From Isoetes taiwanensis (taxonomy: Eukaryota > Streptophyta > Lycopodiopsida > Isoetales > Isoetaceae): DNA of 64,000 nt. Location of the stretch: positions 25,914,863-25,978,862 of the forward strand of contig JAJEKV010000005.1 in assembly GCA_021234155.1 (NCBI GenBank). The letters are read 5' to 3'. A program made the position numbers and the translations under genes. Positions 14,101 through 25,555 of this stretch are shown here, piece after piece (position 1 is the stretch's first letter; each line of letters opens with the position of its first letter). Under the pieces are notes generated by a model that was not told the origin of the DNA, searched no databases, and worked only from the letters and a program-made list of their open reading frames with translations.

Positions 14101-17100
14101 ACTTGTCTAAATGATCGCAAGCATTTTGAGCTGGGGTTTGACATTTCTAGCCTAATTTGAGGTCATAAATGGATTCTAGGCTATCTAACGGTCCTATTGC
14201 AACAAATTTCAAAGCGATTTGGAGCTCAGAGCTCAAGTTATGGAGGTTCAAAGTTTGAGGTTCACACATTGCGCCCGCACCAATAATGAACTTTTCATTT
14301 TCTCGCCTTGGCGGCGACGTGTGAGACATTGGCTCTAAATGGGTTAAACTTGTCCAATTTGGGTGATATAAGGGTCTAATTCGCTAGATTCGGCCGAAGT
14401 TAGGCGCAATTGACCCCTTATTTGGTCGATTTGGAGCAGTTTTGGGCACTTTTGGGGCATGGTCTCACAAAGATGGTCTCGACGCGTTGCGCCCGCACCA
14501 ATAATGAACTTTTCATTTTCTCGCCCCGGTGCGGCGGTGAGACATCCCTCGAATTGGCCTAGGATGTCTGCTTTTGACTCAAACAAAAGCTAAAACTTAC
14601 TAACTCAACTTAATTAAGTAACTTCATACACTTATAATTTACTCTAAAACACTTTGTATTAAACAAAATTTTATCACTTACTTAAATTAATAAGGCTCTC
14701 CTTTGATATGACTCTCTAAAAAGGGATTAGATTACAATGAAACATTTTCTCCTATAGTCAAACTTGCAAGCACCGAATTCTTTTTGGCATATGCAAGTGC
14801 AAATGATCCGTAAATCCATCATATGGATGTTAGCACAAAGATTTTTGAATGCTAAACTTGAAGAAGATATATTTATGCAACAAACGTAAGGCTTTGAACA
14901 GGTACGTGAATGGTTTGGAAGTTAAAACGAAGCCGTTTTATGGGCTCAAGCAAAGTCCTAGAGAGTGGTATAAATGTATGGATAAGCTTTTGAGAACAAG
15001 TGAATTCAAGAAATTTGAGAGTGATGGAAATATATATTTGTTTAAGGACAAACAAAACTTTTGCATCATTGCATTATATGTAGATGATTGCATAATGGTG
15101 GCCAATGACATTACTTGTCTAAATGACTGCAAGCATTTTGAGCTGGGGTTTGACATTTCTAGCCTAATTTGAGGTCATAAATGGATTCTAGGCTATCTAA
15201 CGGTCCTATTGCAACAAATTTCAGCGCATTTGGAGCTCAGAGCTCAAGTTATGGAGGTTCAAAGTTTGGAGGTCTCACACATTGCGCCCGCACCAATAAT
15301 GAACTTTTCATTTTCTGCCTTGGCGACGCGGTGAGACATTGGCTCTAAATGGGTTAAACTTGTCCAATTTGGGTGATATAAGGGTCTAATTTCGCTAGAT
15401 CGGCCGAAAGTTAGGCGTAATTGACCCCTTATTTGGTCGATTTGGAGCAGTTTTTGGGCACTTTTGGGGCATGGTCTCAAAGATGGTCTCACACGCGTTG
15501 CCCGCACCAATAATGAACTTTTCATTTTACGCCCCGGTGCGACGCGGTGAGACATCCCTCGAATTGGCCTAGGATGTCTGTTTTGACTCAAACAAAAGCT
15601 AAAACTTACTAACTCAACTTAATTAAGTAACTTCATACACTTATAATTTACTCTAAAACACTTTGTATTAAACAAAATTTTATCACTTACTTAAATTAAT
15701 AAGGCTCTCCTTTGATATGACTCTCTAAAAGGGATTAGATTACAATGAAACATTTTCTCCTATAGTCAAACTTGCAAGCACCAGAATTCTTTTGGCATAT
15801 GCAAGTGCAAATGATCCGTAAATCCATCATATGGATGTTAGCACAAAGATTTTTGAATGCTAAACTTGAAGAAGATATATTTATGCAACAAACGTAAGGC
15901 TTTGAACAGTGGGTATGTGAATGGTTTGGAAGTTAAAACGAAATGTTTATGGGCTCAAGCAAAGTCCTAGAGAGTGGTATAAATGTATGGATAAGCTTTT
16001 GAGAACAAGTGAATTCAAGAAATTTGAGAGTGATGGAAATATATATTTGTTTAAGGACAAACAAAACTTTTGCATCATTGCATTATATGTAGATGATTGC
16101 ATAATGGTGGCCAATGACATTACTTGTCTAAATGACTGCAAGCATTTTGAGCTGGGGTTTGACATTTCTAGCCTAATTTGAGGTCATAAATGGATTCTAG
16201 GCTATCTAACGGTCCTATTGCAACAAATTTCAGCATTTGGAGCTCAGAGCTCAAGTTATGGAGGTTCAAAGTTTGGAGGTTCACACATTGCGCCCGCACC
16301 AATAATGAACTTTTCATTTTCGCCTTGGCGCCGACGCGGTGAGACATTGGCTCCAAATGGGTTAAACTTGTCCAATTTGGGTGATATAAGGGTCTAATTC
16401 TCGCTAGATTCGGCCGAACTTAGCAGAATTGACCCCTTTATTTGGTCGATTTGGAGCAGCTTTTGGGCACTTTTGGGGCATGGTCTCACAAAGATGGTTC
16501 ACACGCGTTGCGCCTGCACCAATAATGAACTTTTCATTTTCTCGGCCCCGGTGCGACGGTGAGACATCCTCTCTCGAATTGGCCTAGGATGTCTGTTTTT
16601 TGACTCAAACAAAAGCTAAAACTTACTAACTCAACTTAATTAAGTAACTTCATACACTTATAATTTACTCTAAAACACTTTGTATTAAACAAAATTTTAT
16701 CACTTACTTAAATTAATAAGGCTCTCCTTTGATATGACTCTCGAGAAAAAGGGATTAGATTACAATGAAACATTTTCTCCTATAGTCAAACTTGCAAGCA
16801 CCTGAATTCTTTTGGCATATGCAAGTGCAAATGATCCGTAAATCCATCATATGGATGTTAGCACAAAGATTTTTGAATGCTAAACTTGAAGAAGATATAT
16901 TTATGCAACAAACGTAAGGCTTTTGAACGTGGTAGTGGTACGGGAATGGTTTGGAAGTTAAAACGAAGCTGTTTATGGGCTCAAGCAAAGTCCTAGAGAG
17001 TGGTATAAATGTATGGATAAGCTTTTGAGAACAAGTGAATTCAAGAAATTTGAGAGTGATGGAAATATATATTTGTTTAAGGACAAACAAAACTTTTGCA

Positions 17101-17891
17101 TCATTGCATTATATGTAGATGATTGCATAATGGTGGCCAATGACATTACTTGTCTAAATGACTGCAAGCATTTTGAGCTGGGGTTTGACATTTCTAGCCT
17201 AATTTGAGGTCATAAATGGATTCTAGGCTATCTAACGGTCCTATTGCAACAAATTTCAAAGCGATTTGGAGCTCAGAGCTCAAGTTATGGAGGTTCAAAG
17301 TTTGGAGGTTCACACATTGCGCCCAGACCAATAATGAACTTTTCATTTTCTGTCTTGGCGCGACATGTGAGACATTGGCTCCAAATGGGTTAAACTTGTC
17401 CAATTTGGGTGATATAAGGGTCTAATTCTGCTAGATTCGTCGACTTAGGCAGAATTGACCCCTTATTTGGTCGATTTGGAGCAGCTTTTGGGCACTTTTG
17501 GGGCATGGTTCACAAAGATGGTCTCACGTTGCGCCCGCACCAATAATGAACTTTTCATTTTCTCGTCCCCGGTGCGACGGTGAGACATCCTCTCGAATTG
17601 GCCTAGGATGTCTGTTTTTTTGACTCAAACAAAAGCTAAAACTTACTAACTCAACTTAATTAAGTAACTTCATACACTTATAATTTACTCTAAAACACTT
17701 TGTATTAAACAAAATTTTATCACTTACGAAATTAATAAGGCTCTCCTTTGATATGACTCTCAGAAAAAGGGATTAGATTACAATGAAACATTTTCTCCTA
17801 TAGTCAAACTTGCAAGCACCGTAATTCTTTTGGCATATGCAAGTGCAAATGATCCGTAAATCCATCATATGGATGTTAGCACAAAGCATTT

Positions 17892-18218
17892 TTGAATGCT
17901 AAACTTGAAGAAGATATATTTATGCAACAAACAGAAGGCTTTGAACAGGGTACAGGAATGGTTTGGAAGTTAAAACGAGCTGTTTATGGGCTCAAGCAAA
18001 GTCCTAGAGAGTGGTATAAATGTATGGATAAGCTTTTGAGAACAAGTGAATTCAAGAAATTTGAGAGTGATGGAAATATATATTTGTTTAAGGACAAACA
18101 AAACTTTTGCATCATTGCATTATATGTAGATGATTGCATAATGGTGGCCAATGACATTACTTGTCTAAATGACTGCAAGCATTTTGAGCTGGGGTTTGAC
18201 ATTTCTAGCCTAATTTGA
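17892..18218 (+). pseudogene. Copia RT fragment, satellite copy, half-corrupted
   Basis: Only the last 108 codons are open. Upstream, CCAGAAATCC of clean units reads CCGTAAATCC, which makes a stop. From ACAGAAGG onward the unit is clean. This unit marks the switch between corrupted and clean parts of the array. Confidence 0.7.
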
Positions 18219-18838
18219 GGTCATAAATGGATTCTAGGCTATCTAACGGTCCTATTGCAACAAATTTCAGGCGATTTGGAGCTCTGTAGCTCAAGTTATG
18301 GAGGTTCAAAGTTTGGAGGTCTCACACATTGCGCCCAGACCAATAATGAACTTTTCATTTTCTGTCTTGGCGCGACGTGTGAGACATTGGCTCCAAATGG
18401 GTTAAACTTGTCCAATTTGGGTGATATAAGGGTCTAATTCTGCTAGATTCGTCGACTTAGGCAGAATTGACCCCTTATTTGGTCGATTTGGAGCAGTTTT
18501 GGGCACTTTTGGGGCATGGTCTCACAGCATGGTCTCACACGTTGCGCCCAGACCAATAATGAACTTTTCATTTTCTGTCCTGGTGCGACGTGTGAGACAT
18601 CCTCTCGAATTGGCCTAGGATGTCTGTTTTGACTCAAACAAAAGCTAAAACTTACTAACTCAACTTAATTAAGTAACTTCATACACTTATAATTTACTCT
18701 AAAACACTTTGTATTAAACAAAATTTTATCACTTACGAAATTAATAAGGCTCTCCTTTGATATGACTCTCAGAAAAAGGGATTAGATTACAATGAAACAT
18801 TTTCTCCTATAGTCAAACTTGCAAGCACCAGAATTCTT

Positions 18839-19225
18839 TTGGCATATGCAAGTGCAAATGATCCAGAAATCCATCATATGGATGTTAGCACAGCATTTTT
18901 GAATGCTAAACTTGAAGAAGATATATTTATGCAACAAACAGAAGGCTTTGAACAGGGTACAGGAATGGTTTGGAAGTTAAAACGAGCTGTTTATGGGCTC
19001 AAGCAAAGTCCTAGAGAGTGGTATAAATGTATGGATAAGCTTTTGAGAACAAGTGAATTCAAGAAATTTGAGAGTGATGGAAATATATATTTGTTTAAGG
19101 ACAAACAAAACTTTTGCATCATTGCATTATATGTAGATGATTGCATAATGGTGGCCAATGACATTACTTGTCTAAATGACTGCAAGCATTTTGAGCTGGG
19201 GTTTGACATTTCTAGCCTAATTTGA
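18839..19225 (+). pseudogene. Copia RT fragment, last satellite copy
   Basis: The final, clean copy of 128 codons. Its non-coding half (19,226-19,771) continues without a break into the H3-like gene on the other strand, so it shows what the unit looked like before amplification. Confidence 0.8.
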
Positions 19226-19747
19226 GGTCATAAATGGATTCTAGGCTATCTAACGGTCCTATTGCAACAAATTTCAGGCGATTTGGAGCTCTGTAGCTCA
19301 AGTTATGGAGGTTCAAAGTTTGGAGGTCTCACACATTGCGCCCAGACCAATAATGAACTTTTCATTTTCTGTCCTGGCGCGACGTGTGAGACATTGGCTC
19401 TAAATGGGTTAAACTTGTCCAATTTGGGTGATATAAGGGTCTAATTCTACTATATTCGTCGAGTTAGGCAGAATTGACCCCTTATTTGGTCGATTTGGAG
19501 CAGGTTTGGACACTTTTGGGGCATGGTCTCACAGCATGGTCTCACACGTTGCACCCAGACCAATAATGAACTTTTCATTTTCTGTCCTGGCGCGACGTGT
19601 GAGACATCCTCTCGAATTGGCCTAGGATGTCTGTTTTGACTCAAACAAAAGCTAAAACTTACTAACTCAACTTAATTAAGTAACTTCATACACTTATAAT
19701 TTACTCTAAAACACTTTGTATTAAACAAAATTTTATGACTTACGAAA

Positions 19748-19996
19748 TTAATAAGGCTCTCCTTTGATATGACTGGTTAAGTGCATATCTTTCTTCATTA
19801 GAATTACTCCCTTGGCGTGTACTGTGCAGGCTGTTGAGTCCTCAAAATGTTGGACCAGCTTCTGCTCTGCTGCTTCTTGAACCTTGGTCTCCTGCTCTCG
19901 TTCTGCCCTCTCCTCTTCTTGTTTCCTTCGGCCCTCTTGGCCTCTGGCTGTTTCGCCTTGTCGAGGAAGTCGAGCGGTCTGTTTGGTGCGCGTCAT
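19748..19996 (-). pseudogene. Histone H3-like gene with H3 N-terminal tail, internally shortened
   Basis: The 82-codon frame begins MTRTKQTAR, which matches the start of histone H3 (MARTKQTAR) in all but one residue. The frame is open 9 codons further up, but the histone start fits position 19,996. A Glu/Arg/Lys-rich stretch follows, then QEAAEQKLVQHFEDSTAC, HAKGV and KDMHLTSHIKGEPY. These align with H3 helix 2 ([20 protein letters not shown]), HAKRVT and the C-terminus PKDIQLARRIRGERA, ending at the same point as H3. Helix alpha-N, helix 1 and the start of helix 2 are missing, so this is probably an internal deletion of the kind of gene seen at 63.2-64.0 kb. The residue at the K9 position is Leu; K4 is kept. 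The last nine codons lie in sequence that is also part of every satellite unit. Confidence 0.7.
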
Positions 19997-20148
19997 GTCG
20001 ATCGGAGTCTTGGTGTCTATCAAGATGCTGTCTCTATCTAGCTTAAGGGTCTTGGTTCTAAGTCTAAGGCTTGGCCATTAACATTATTAAAGCTTAAATC
20101 TAATTAAGAAAGCTTAAATCTAATTAAGAATTATGTTTTAAACATAAA

Positions 20149-20395
20149 CGATGCCCGCCCTCAGTGGTTGGCACGGGGGGGTTTGGAGGGGTTCAACCCT
20201 GTGGGTGGGAGGTTCGATTTCCGCTACTGTAGGAATCCTTTTAAGATGAGGTTCAAATAGATTGGAAAACTAGATTAATCTAGCTAATAGCTTAGAATTC
20301 GAATCACTAAGTTGCTTCTCTAAAATTCATAGCTTTTTAGAATTCGAATCACTAAGTTGCTTCTCTAAAATACATAGCTTTTTAAGCTGTTTTAC
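20149..20395 (+). repeat. tRNA-like (SINE-like) segment, copy 1
   Basis: CAGTGGTTGGC resembles a tRNA A box and GGTTCGATTTCC a B box about 45 bp further on, as in tRNA-derived SINEs. An AT-rich part follows with a tandem duplication of about 45 bp (AATTCGAATCACTAAGTTGC). It is the partner of the copy at 20,926. No 3' poly-A or target duplication was found, so SINE origin is tentative. Confidence 0.35.
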
Positions 20396-20400
20396 AAGCA

Positions 20401-20925
20401 ATGTCTCACACGTTGCACCCAGGCTACAAGCAATGTCTCACACGTTGCACCCAGGCTACAAGCAATGTCTCAGCAATGTCTCACACGTTGCGCCCAGGCT
20501 GAAAATGAGATTTCCATTATCTGTCCGCTGAAAATGAGATTTCCATTATCTGTCCTGGCGCGCCGTGTGAGACATTGCGCCTAGGCTGAAAATGAGATTT
20601 CCATTATCTGTCCTGGCGAGATTTCCATTATCTGTCCTGGCGCGAAGTGTGAGACATTGCGCCCAGGCTGAAAATGAGATTTCCATTATCTGTCCTAGCG
20701 CGAAGTGTGAGACCATCCTATTTGGCTCACTAAGACATTGCGCCTAGGCTGAAAATGAGATTTCCATTATCTGTCCTGGCGCGACGTGTGAGACCATCCT
20801 AGTGAGACATTGCGACGTGTGAGACATTGCGCCCAGGCTGAAAATGAGATTTCCATTATCTGTCCTGGCACGACGTGTGAGACCATCCTAGTGAGACATT
20901 GCGCCCAGGCTGAAAAGCTTATCCA
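20401..20925. repeat. Cluster of GTCTCACAC/GTGTGAGAC hairpin modules, left
   Basis: This cluster holds several partial and complete copies of a ~70-bp palindromic module: GTCTCACACGTTGCGCCCAG, a spacer with AAAATGAGATTTCCATTATC, then CTGGCGCGACGTGTGAGAC. The arms match those in the satellite; the spacer differs but keeps an ATGA...TTTCCATT core. Some copies are nested or cut short. Confidence 0.7.
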
Positions 20926-21111
20926 CAGTGGTTGGCACGGGGGGGTTTGGAGGGGTTCAACCCTGTGGGTGGGAGGTTCGATTTCCGCTACTGTAGGAAT
21001 CCTTTTAAGATGAGATTCAAATAGATTGGAAAACTAGATTAATCTAGCTAATAGTTTAGAATTCGAATCACTAAGTTGCTTCTCTAAAATTCATAGCTTT
21101 TTAAGCTGTTT
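20926..21111 (+). repeat. tRNA-like (SINE-like) segment, copy 2
   Basis: Nearly identical to 20,162-20,395 but without the internal 45-bp duplication. It sits between two hairpin clusters, so the SINE-like piece and hairpins were duplicated together as one block. Confidence 0.35.
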
Positions 21112-21680
21112 TACAAGCAATGTCTCACACGTTGCGCCCAGGCTGAAAATGAGATTTCCATTATCTGTCCTGGCGCGACGTGTGAGACCATCCTAGTGAG
21201 ACATTGCGCCGTGTGAGACATTGCGCCTAGGCTGAAAATGAGATTTCCATTATCTGTCCTGGCGCGAAGTGTGAGACATTGCGCCCAGGCTGAAAATGAG
21301 ATTTCCATTATCTGTCCTAGCGCGAAGTGTGAGACCATCCTATTTGGCTCACTAAGACATTGCGCCTAGGCTGAAAATGAGATTTCCATTATCCGCCCGG
21401 GCGGCGACGCGGTGAGACCATCCTAGTGAGACATTGCGACGTAGTGAGACATTGCCCGTGGCTGAAAATGAGATTTCCATTATCCGCCCCTGGCGCGACG
21501 ACGGTGAGACCATCCTAGTGAGACATTGCGCCCAGGCTGAAAATGAGATTTCCATTATCTGTCCTGGCGCGAAGTGTGAGACCATCCTATTTGGCTCACT
21601 AAGACATTGCAGGCTGAAAATGAGATTTCCATTATCTGTCCTGGCGCGACGTGTGAGACCATCCTATTTGGCTCACTAAT
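21112..21680. repeat. Cluster of hairpin modules, right
   Basis: About six modules of the same design as at 20.4-20.9 kb. Two of them (21,391-21,500) read CCGCCCGGGCGG or CCGCCCCTGG where the others read CTGTCCTGG, the same CTG-site change seen in the satellite. Several modules are followed by a linker with TATTTGGCTCACTAAGACAT. Confidence 0.7.
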
Positions 21681-21842
21681 TTTTGTCTTTTTATGTTCTC
21701 ATTCATTTTAACTGTTACTAGCTTAGCATATACTACAAAAATGAGAAAAAAATTTCCCATTTTTTTCGAGGTTTGAGAATCCTATCAAGTTAGTACTATT
21801 GGGAGCATGGTCACTGCTTTGCTCTCGGTCTCCAAGAACATT
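21681..21842 (-). other. Untranslated leader of a Ty3/Gypsy element
   Basis: Non-coding DNA directly 3' (minus strand) of the primer-binding site. It includes an A/T hairpin (AAATGGGAAATTTTTTTCTC). The leader then gives way to hairpin modules rather than to gag. Confidence 0.5.
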
Positions 21843-21854
21843 GCTCTGATACCA
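21843..21854 (-). other. Primer-binding site for initiator Met tRNA
   Basis: On the minus strand this reads TGGTATCAGAGC, the classical plant LTR-retrotransposon primer site complementary to the 3' end of initiator methionine tRNA. It lies one base after the end of the LTR, which fixes the orientation as minus and identifies the LTR as the 5' one. Confidence 0.85.
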
Positions 21855-21855
21855 C

Positions 21856-23438
21856 TGTGCCGTCCCCTACTCATATACGGTGCACTCACCGTATACAAAC
21901 AGGAGTTCATCCCCCATACCAGCTCCATGCTAGTATAGAGCCCTCCACGTATCACTGCAACCTTGAAGAGTTCCAGTGGGAAGAATGAAGGGGTCCTTTA
22001 CCCTGTCTCCCTCAGGGCCTACCTAGCTGCGGAAGCGTAATATACATGTCAGTAGTACATACATCAACATCATAAGACCATCACGAAGGATGGTTCACCA
22101 CATATCTGCATAGACAAAGATCAGCACATCACATAGGGAATCCTACCCAAGGCTCAGACTCAAAGGGATGACTGACGGCTTGGGTCTCCAGAGGTCATTG
22201 CAGACAGAATTCATGGCAAATGGATTTGGCTGGCATAAGAACATGGCTTAGGGTTGTCCACTCCATCCGCCCCTCCTGTGCACACTTTGCAGAGTAGGTT
22301 GAAAAAGTGTTGGGACCCCGATCAGCCTCACGGATGCATAGCCAAAGGGGCTATTCCTGGGTTGCATCTCCCCAGTTCCGATGGGGCAGGTAGGGATCAC
22401 TCCCTCCAGAGATCTACATGCTGACTCAAGGTGACTAGAGGGCCACTGCCCTTATTCGACTTGAACCCAATGGAGAGTGACGCATCACTCCACGGGTGTC
22501 GAGCCCATGCCTTGCCCACACGCAGTGGCAAGCCATTAGACCTAGTCCACAGTGATCCCCGGTAGACTTTACACACCAGAGGGATCGTTCAAGAGTCAGA
22601 ACACGAACCTCCTTATAAGCCAGTCTGGCCCCTTCACCCACAACTGTGTGTGGTTCCCGTATTAATGTGCCGAAACTACAAATGTGCCGTAGAGGCTAAT
22701 CTAGGAGCATCTACTACCAAGCTTGAGGTCTCTACCCCCCTTCCCAATACAAGGAGTTCACAGAGATACATCATCCATATACATCACAGAAGAACTAAAG
22801 AACTAGATCTAATCTATATCATAGAGTTAGGTTCTTTAGTTAGTGTATGGTATCTAGAGATCCAGATGGCTGCTATGGGCAATTTAATAGGCTAAACCTA
22901 CTGATACAATGACTGGAAGATGGTTTAGGCTATTAAATTGCCTAAATACCTGATCTTTGAGTTGCTCCTCCTGACCTGAGTTCGACCATCCTGCTAAACT
23001 GCTCGAATCAAGGGAAACTAATGGTGCAATTCGCTTAGACAGCTTCTGGGAGGCGGTTTTGGCTCCTGGGGCAGCCAAAACAGAGCTCTAAAACCCTAGG
23101 AACGAAAAATGGGCAAGTTAGGGTTTCCCTACCTAAATAGACAAGGGGTTAGGGCTAGGGTTTCCAATTATGATAATTGGGAATGGGCCCACTTGCCTTT
23201 AATGGCTAGGTGGCAAAATGTGCCCACATGGAAAGGTGTGCACCTTAATAAATGTGCACATTGGTAAATGTGCACATTAATGACAATGCACATACCTTGC
23301 AAGTTGCCCCCCTAGGGGCTACTAGCCTGGCTACACGTCGGCATACACGCGTCGGGGGGTGGCGGTAATGCGGCGTGATTTAGGCGAAGATAAAGATACG
23401 CCCCGGGACCGTGATAATCTTTGTGTTGGAACGTCACA
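21856..23438 (-). repeat. 5' LTR of a Ty3/Gypsy element (same family as 53,595-54,970)
   Basis: On the minus strand the LTR begins TGTGACGTTCC and ends GGGGACGGCACA, so it has TG...CA ends, 1,583 bp. Large parts match the LTR at 53.6-55.0 kb, for example GACTGACGGCTTGGG and CATCCGCCCCTCC. The match plus the primer site next to it show a 5' LTR whose internal part lies to the left. No partner 3' LTR is seen to the left; the element is cut into by the satellite. Confidence 0.85.
21874..21895. other. LTR-terminal hairpin, copy 1
   Basis: A perfect 9-bp stem, TATACGGTG/CACCGTATA, with loop CACT, 18 bp inside the LTR end. The homologous LTR keeps the hairpin with a paired change (see 53,615). Confidence 0.65.
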
Positions 23439-23531
23439 TCAGGTTCATGTCTTACAGGTTAAACAGGTTAACATATTCAGATACATGTTGGGAACGTTTG
23501 GAAAATTTGGCAAATTATTACATCATGACAT

Positions 23532-23960
23532 GAAGGGGGAGTGTTGTTGTAAGTCATGTCATGATTTCTTCTGAGTGAAACATATACAGGTTGAGAAGAC
23601 TAGGTTAAAAAGACAATTTCAAGTTCATTGGTTTAATATCGAGTTCTTTGGTTTAACTAATAAAGGTTCAATGGTTGAACCTTATTTGCTTTTGATGGCA
23701 TTAAACCTTTTATGGTTTTAATGCGAACCTGCATGGAGATAAACATATAGCATTTTGTCTATATTAAGCTGGTCTCGATTATTCGAGCCAACACATCTGT
23801 ATTCCGATCGGTCCTGCAAGACCGACGGTTCTCTGAGTTCTTATCCGGCCATTGCAGATTGATCTGGCATTCTCTAGTGCCAGATCCGACCTAATACAAG
23901 AAGCAGGTTCTAGTTTGAAATAATGGTTGTCGTGTTAATATGATAAATGAAATGATCGAA
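23532..23960 (+). mobile_element. Possible Copia polypurine tract and 3' LTR start
   Basis: GAAGGGGGAG followed by TGTTGTTGTAAG is the usual plant Copia pattern of polypurine tract then LTR start (23,542). TCTATATTAAG at about 23,757 could be the LTR's TATA box. I could not find the end of the LTR or any coding part, so the right border given is arbitrary. Confidence 0.35.
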
Positions 23961-24453
23961 ATCCATTGCTACAGTAACTAGTATGATTGTTACAATGGTT
24001 CTATATATCAAAATGTTTAATGGTCTTTAACATGTTTTAAGAGTTTGACATGATCTTAGAAATATAATAGAAATGAATTGTATTGACATTGAGATTATAA
24101 TGATGAATTGATAAGTGATTATTTCTGACTTCACCCTATTGGTTGACTTTAACTAATTAATAACCTAATTAGCCTGATTAGGTTAATTATTCCTTAATAG
24201 TTTAGCATAACTAATGAAAACCCTTTTAGGTTAGCCCAAGTTAACTCCTATTGATCCCTAAGGGTCTAATTATATCCTAGTGACGTGTCATAGTATATGT
24301 ATACTGTATAAATATCTAAAACATCACAGATCACTAGAGATGAATAAATGGATTATGGTCATGGATTGGCAGACTATTCAGATCTCCAGTGCTCTAATAC
24401 CCCACATGCCTCAACTATGCTTGGGTTAAGACCACACAGGGACTTATGCCCAG
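23961..24453. other. AT-rich DNA without a recognised feature
   Basis: No gene, hairpin or repeat match to the rest of the window was seen here. Confidence 0.5.
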
Positions 24454-25140
24454 ATGGTCACAGCTGACCTAGCAGAAATACTGCAGCTTCTCACGCTGGA
24501 GCAGATTGCTCAATTGGTCAATGCGCTTATGGTTGGTGCCGATAGATGCTTTGGGAGAAGCCGCCTGCGAAGGCCCTCGATGCTACAACCTTTTCACATA
24601 ATCAGTGATTTGATAATGAATGTAAGGAGCTTAAACATTGGCTTCAACAGATCACTGATCCCGCCTTACGCCCGTCTGCAATTGGACAGTACCACGCTTT
24701 TTCTCAAGGGAAAGAAAGCAAGGTACATTGTGAAAAATTAGAGAGAAATGTTCTATCTCCTGGACCGTCATTCCAAGCCATTCTGGCGAAGAGCATCTAA
24801 GAAGCCTCTATAGCCTGCGGGAAACATCACTTCAGAGCAATGGATACAATACTTGCAGCAGCTTTATGATCCTCTTGGGATTCGAGTAGCAATACCCCCA
24901 CAGATGGGCTTGGCACTAGTCTTTATGGAGGCAAGGTAACAGAGACTTGAAGAACATGTAGGTAGAGTTGCTTAAATGGGAAGGGCCACCAATAGTGTTC
25001 ATCCTAATGGCATTGCTCAACGGGGCATTACAAGAAGGCTTTCCCCCACAGTGGACCACTAGCAAGGTTATTCCATCTACAAGGCAGGTGACCCTCATTG
25101 TTCAACTACTAAAACAAAACACATCTCTCTTCACTAGCTA
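24454..25140 (+). pseudogene. LINE reverse-transcriptase remnant
   Basis: A degenerate non-LTR retrotransposon segment. One frame, with stops, reads KPFWRRASKKP then ITSEQWIQYLQQLYDP, like the linker between endonuclease and reverse transcriptase. A second frame at about 24,970-25,140 reads LLNGALQEGFPPQWTTSKVIP, matching the first conserved block of LINE reverse transcriptase. The 95-codon ORF upstream (24,454-24,741) is in the first frame and may be more of the linker. Stops and a frame change show it is dead. Confidence 0.55.
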
Positions 25141-25430
25141 AGTTCGTCACATCTGATCCACCTTCTAGAAAATCCATGCCCTCATTGGTTTGAATTCTAG
25201 TGGCACTCTAACAAAAAAATAAGGAAAAATTGTAGAAATGCCCTTGTATTTTCTTGTAATTATCGAAATGCCCCTATATTTTTATTATTTGTCAAAATAC
25301 CCCTACAGCAAACATATTCCCCTATAGCAAAGCTGTTGGGTTATCAAATTTGCCTAGTTCTTTGTTGTTCTCATTATATAATCGATTTGGGTCTCCAAGA
25401 GTTTAGGTTATGAGTCTCCTTCCTGCAATA

Positions 25431-25530
25431 TGTAGCATAATAACAGGGGGTTTTCTTTGTGTTTTTGTACGCTTTTCACTAAGGTTTTCCTGTACTAATG
25501 CGTACATCTAGAGTGCACCATTTCTGAGCC
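25431..25530. repeat. Dispersed repeat, copy 1
   Basis: ATATGTAGCATAATAACAGG and the following G/T-rich part (GGTTTTCTTTGTG, TTTTCACTAAGGTTTTCCT, TCTAGAGTGC) recur at 46,160-46,310 in diverged form. The family is unknown. The preceding 25,141-25,430 shows nothing recognisable. Confidence 0.5.
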
Positions 25531-25555
25531 ATTGATTTTAGCCTTTTTTTTTTCC

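Larger units (their letters stand above)
1..19771 (+). repeat. Tandem satellite, ~1,008-bp unit, Copia RT fragment plus hairpin DNA
   Basis: Twenty copies of one unit lie head to tail. The stop of the RT fragment falls at 68, 1089, 2091, 3084, 4092, 5103, 6120, 7111, 8121, 9139, 10147, 11140, 12139, 13148, 14160, 15172, 16181, 17207, 18218 and 19225, a mean spacing of 1,008 bp. Counted from the junction inside GATATGACT/CTCAG, there is a partial unit (1-625) and 19 full units. Each unit has about 465 bp of Copia reverse transcriptase on the plus strand, then about 540 bp of non-coding DNA with two GTCTCACAC...GTGTGAGAC hairpins. It ends with a minus-strand remnant of the H3-like gene's last codons and stop. 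The right edge runs into a longer H3-like coding region at 19,772. Units near 1-2.5 kb and 10.2-17.9 kb carry many small CAG/CTG-site changes; those at 2.6-10.2 kb and 17.9-19.7 kb are cleaner. Confidence 0.95.

Noticed and set aside
1857-19209. Repeated 72-codon minus-strand frames across the satellite
   Set aside because: They are the antisense of the Copia RT fragment (YVDD region) and occur wherever that fragment does. No protein family is seen in them.
20401-21680. CRISPR-like array
   Set aside because: Repeats and spacers are irregular, spacers are repeated, the arms are long palindromes and the genome is eukaryotic.
21843-21854. tRNA gene
   Set aside because: Only 12 bases complementary to a tRNA 3' end, placed next to an LTR; it is a primer site.
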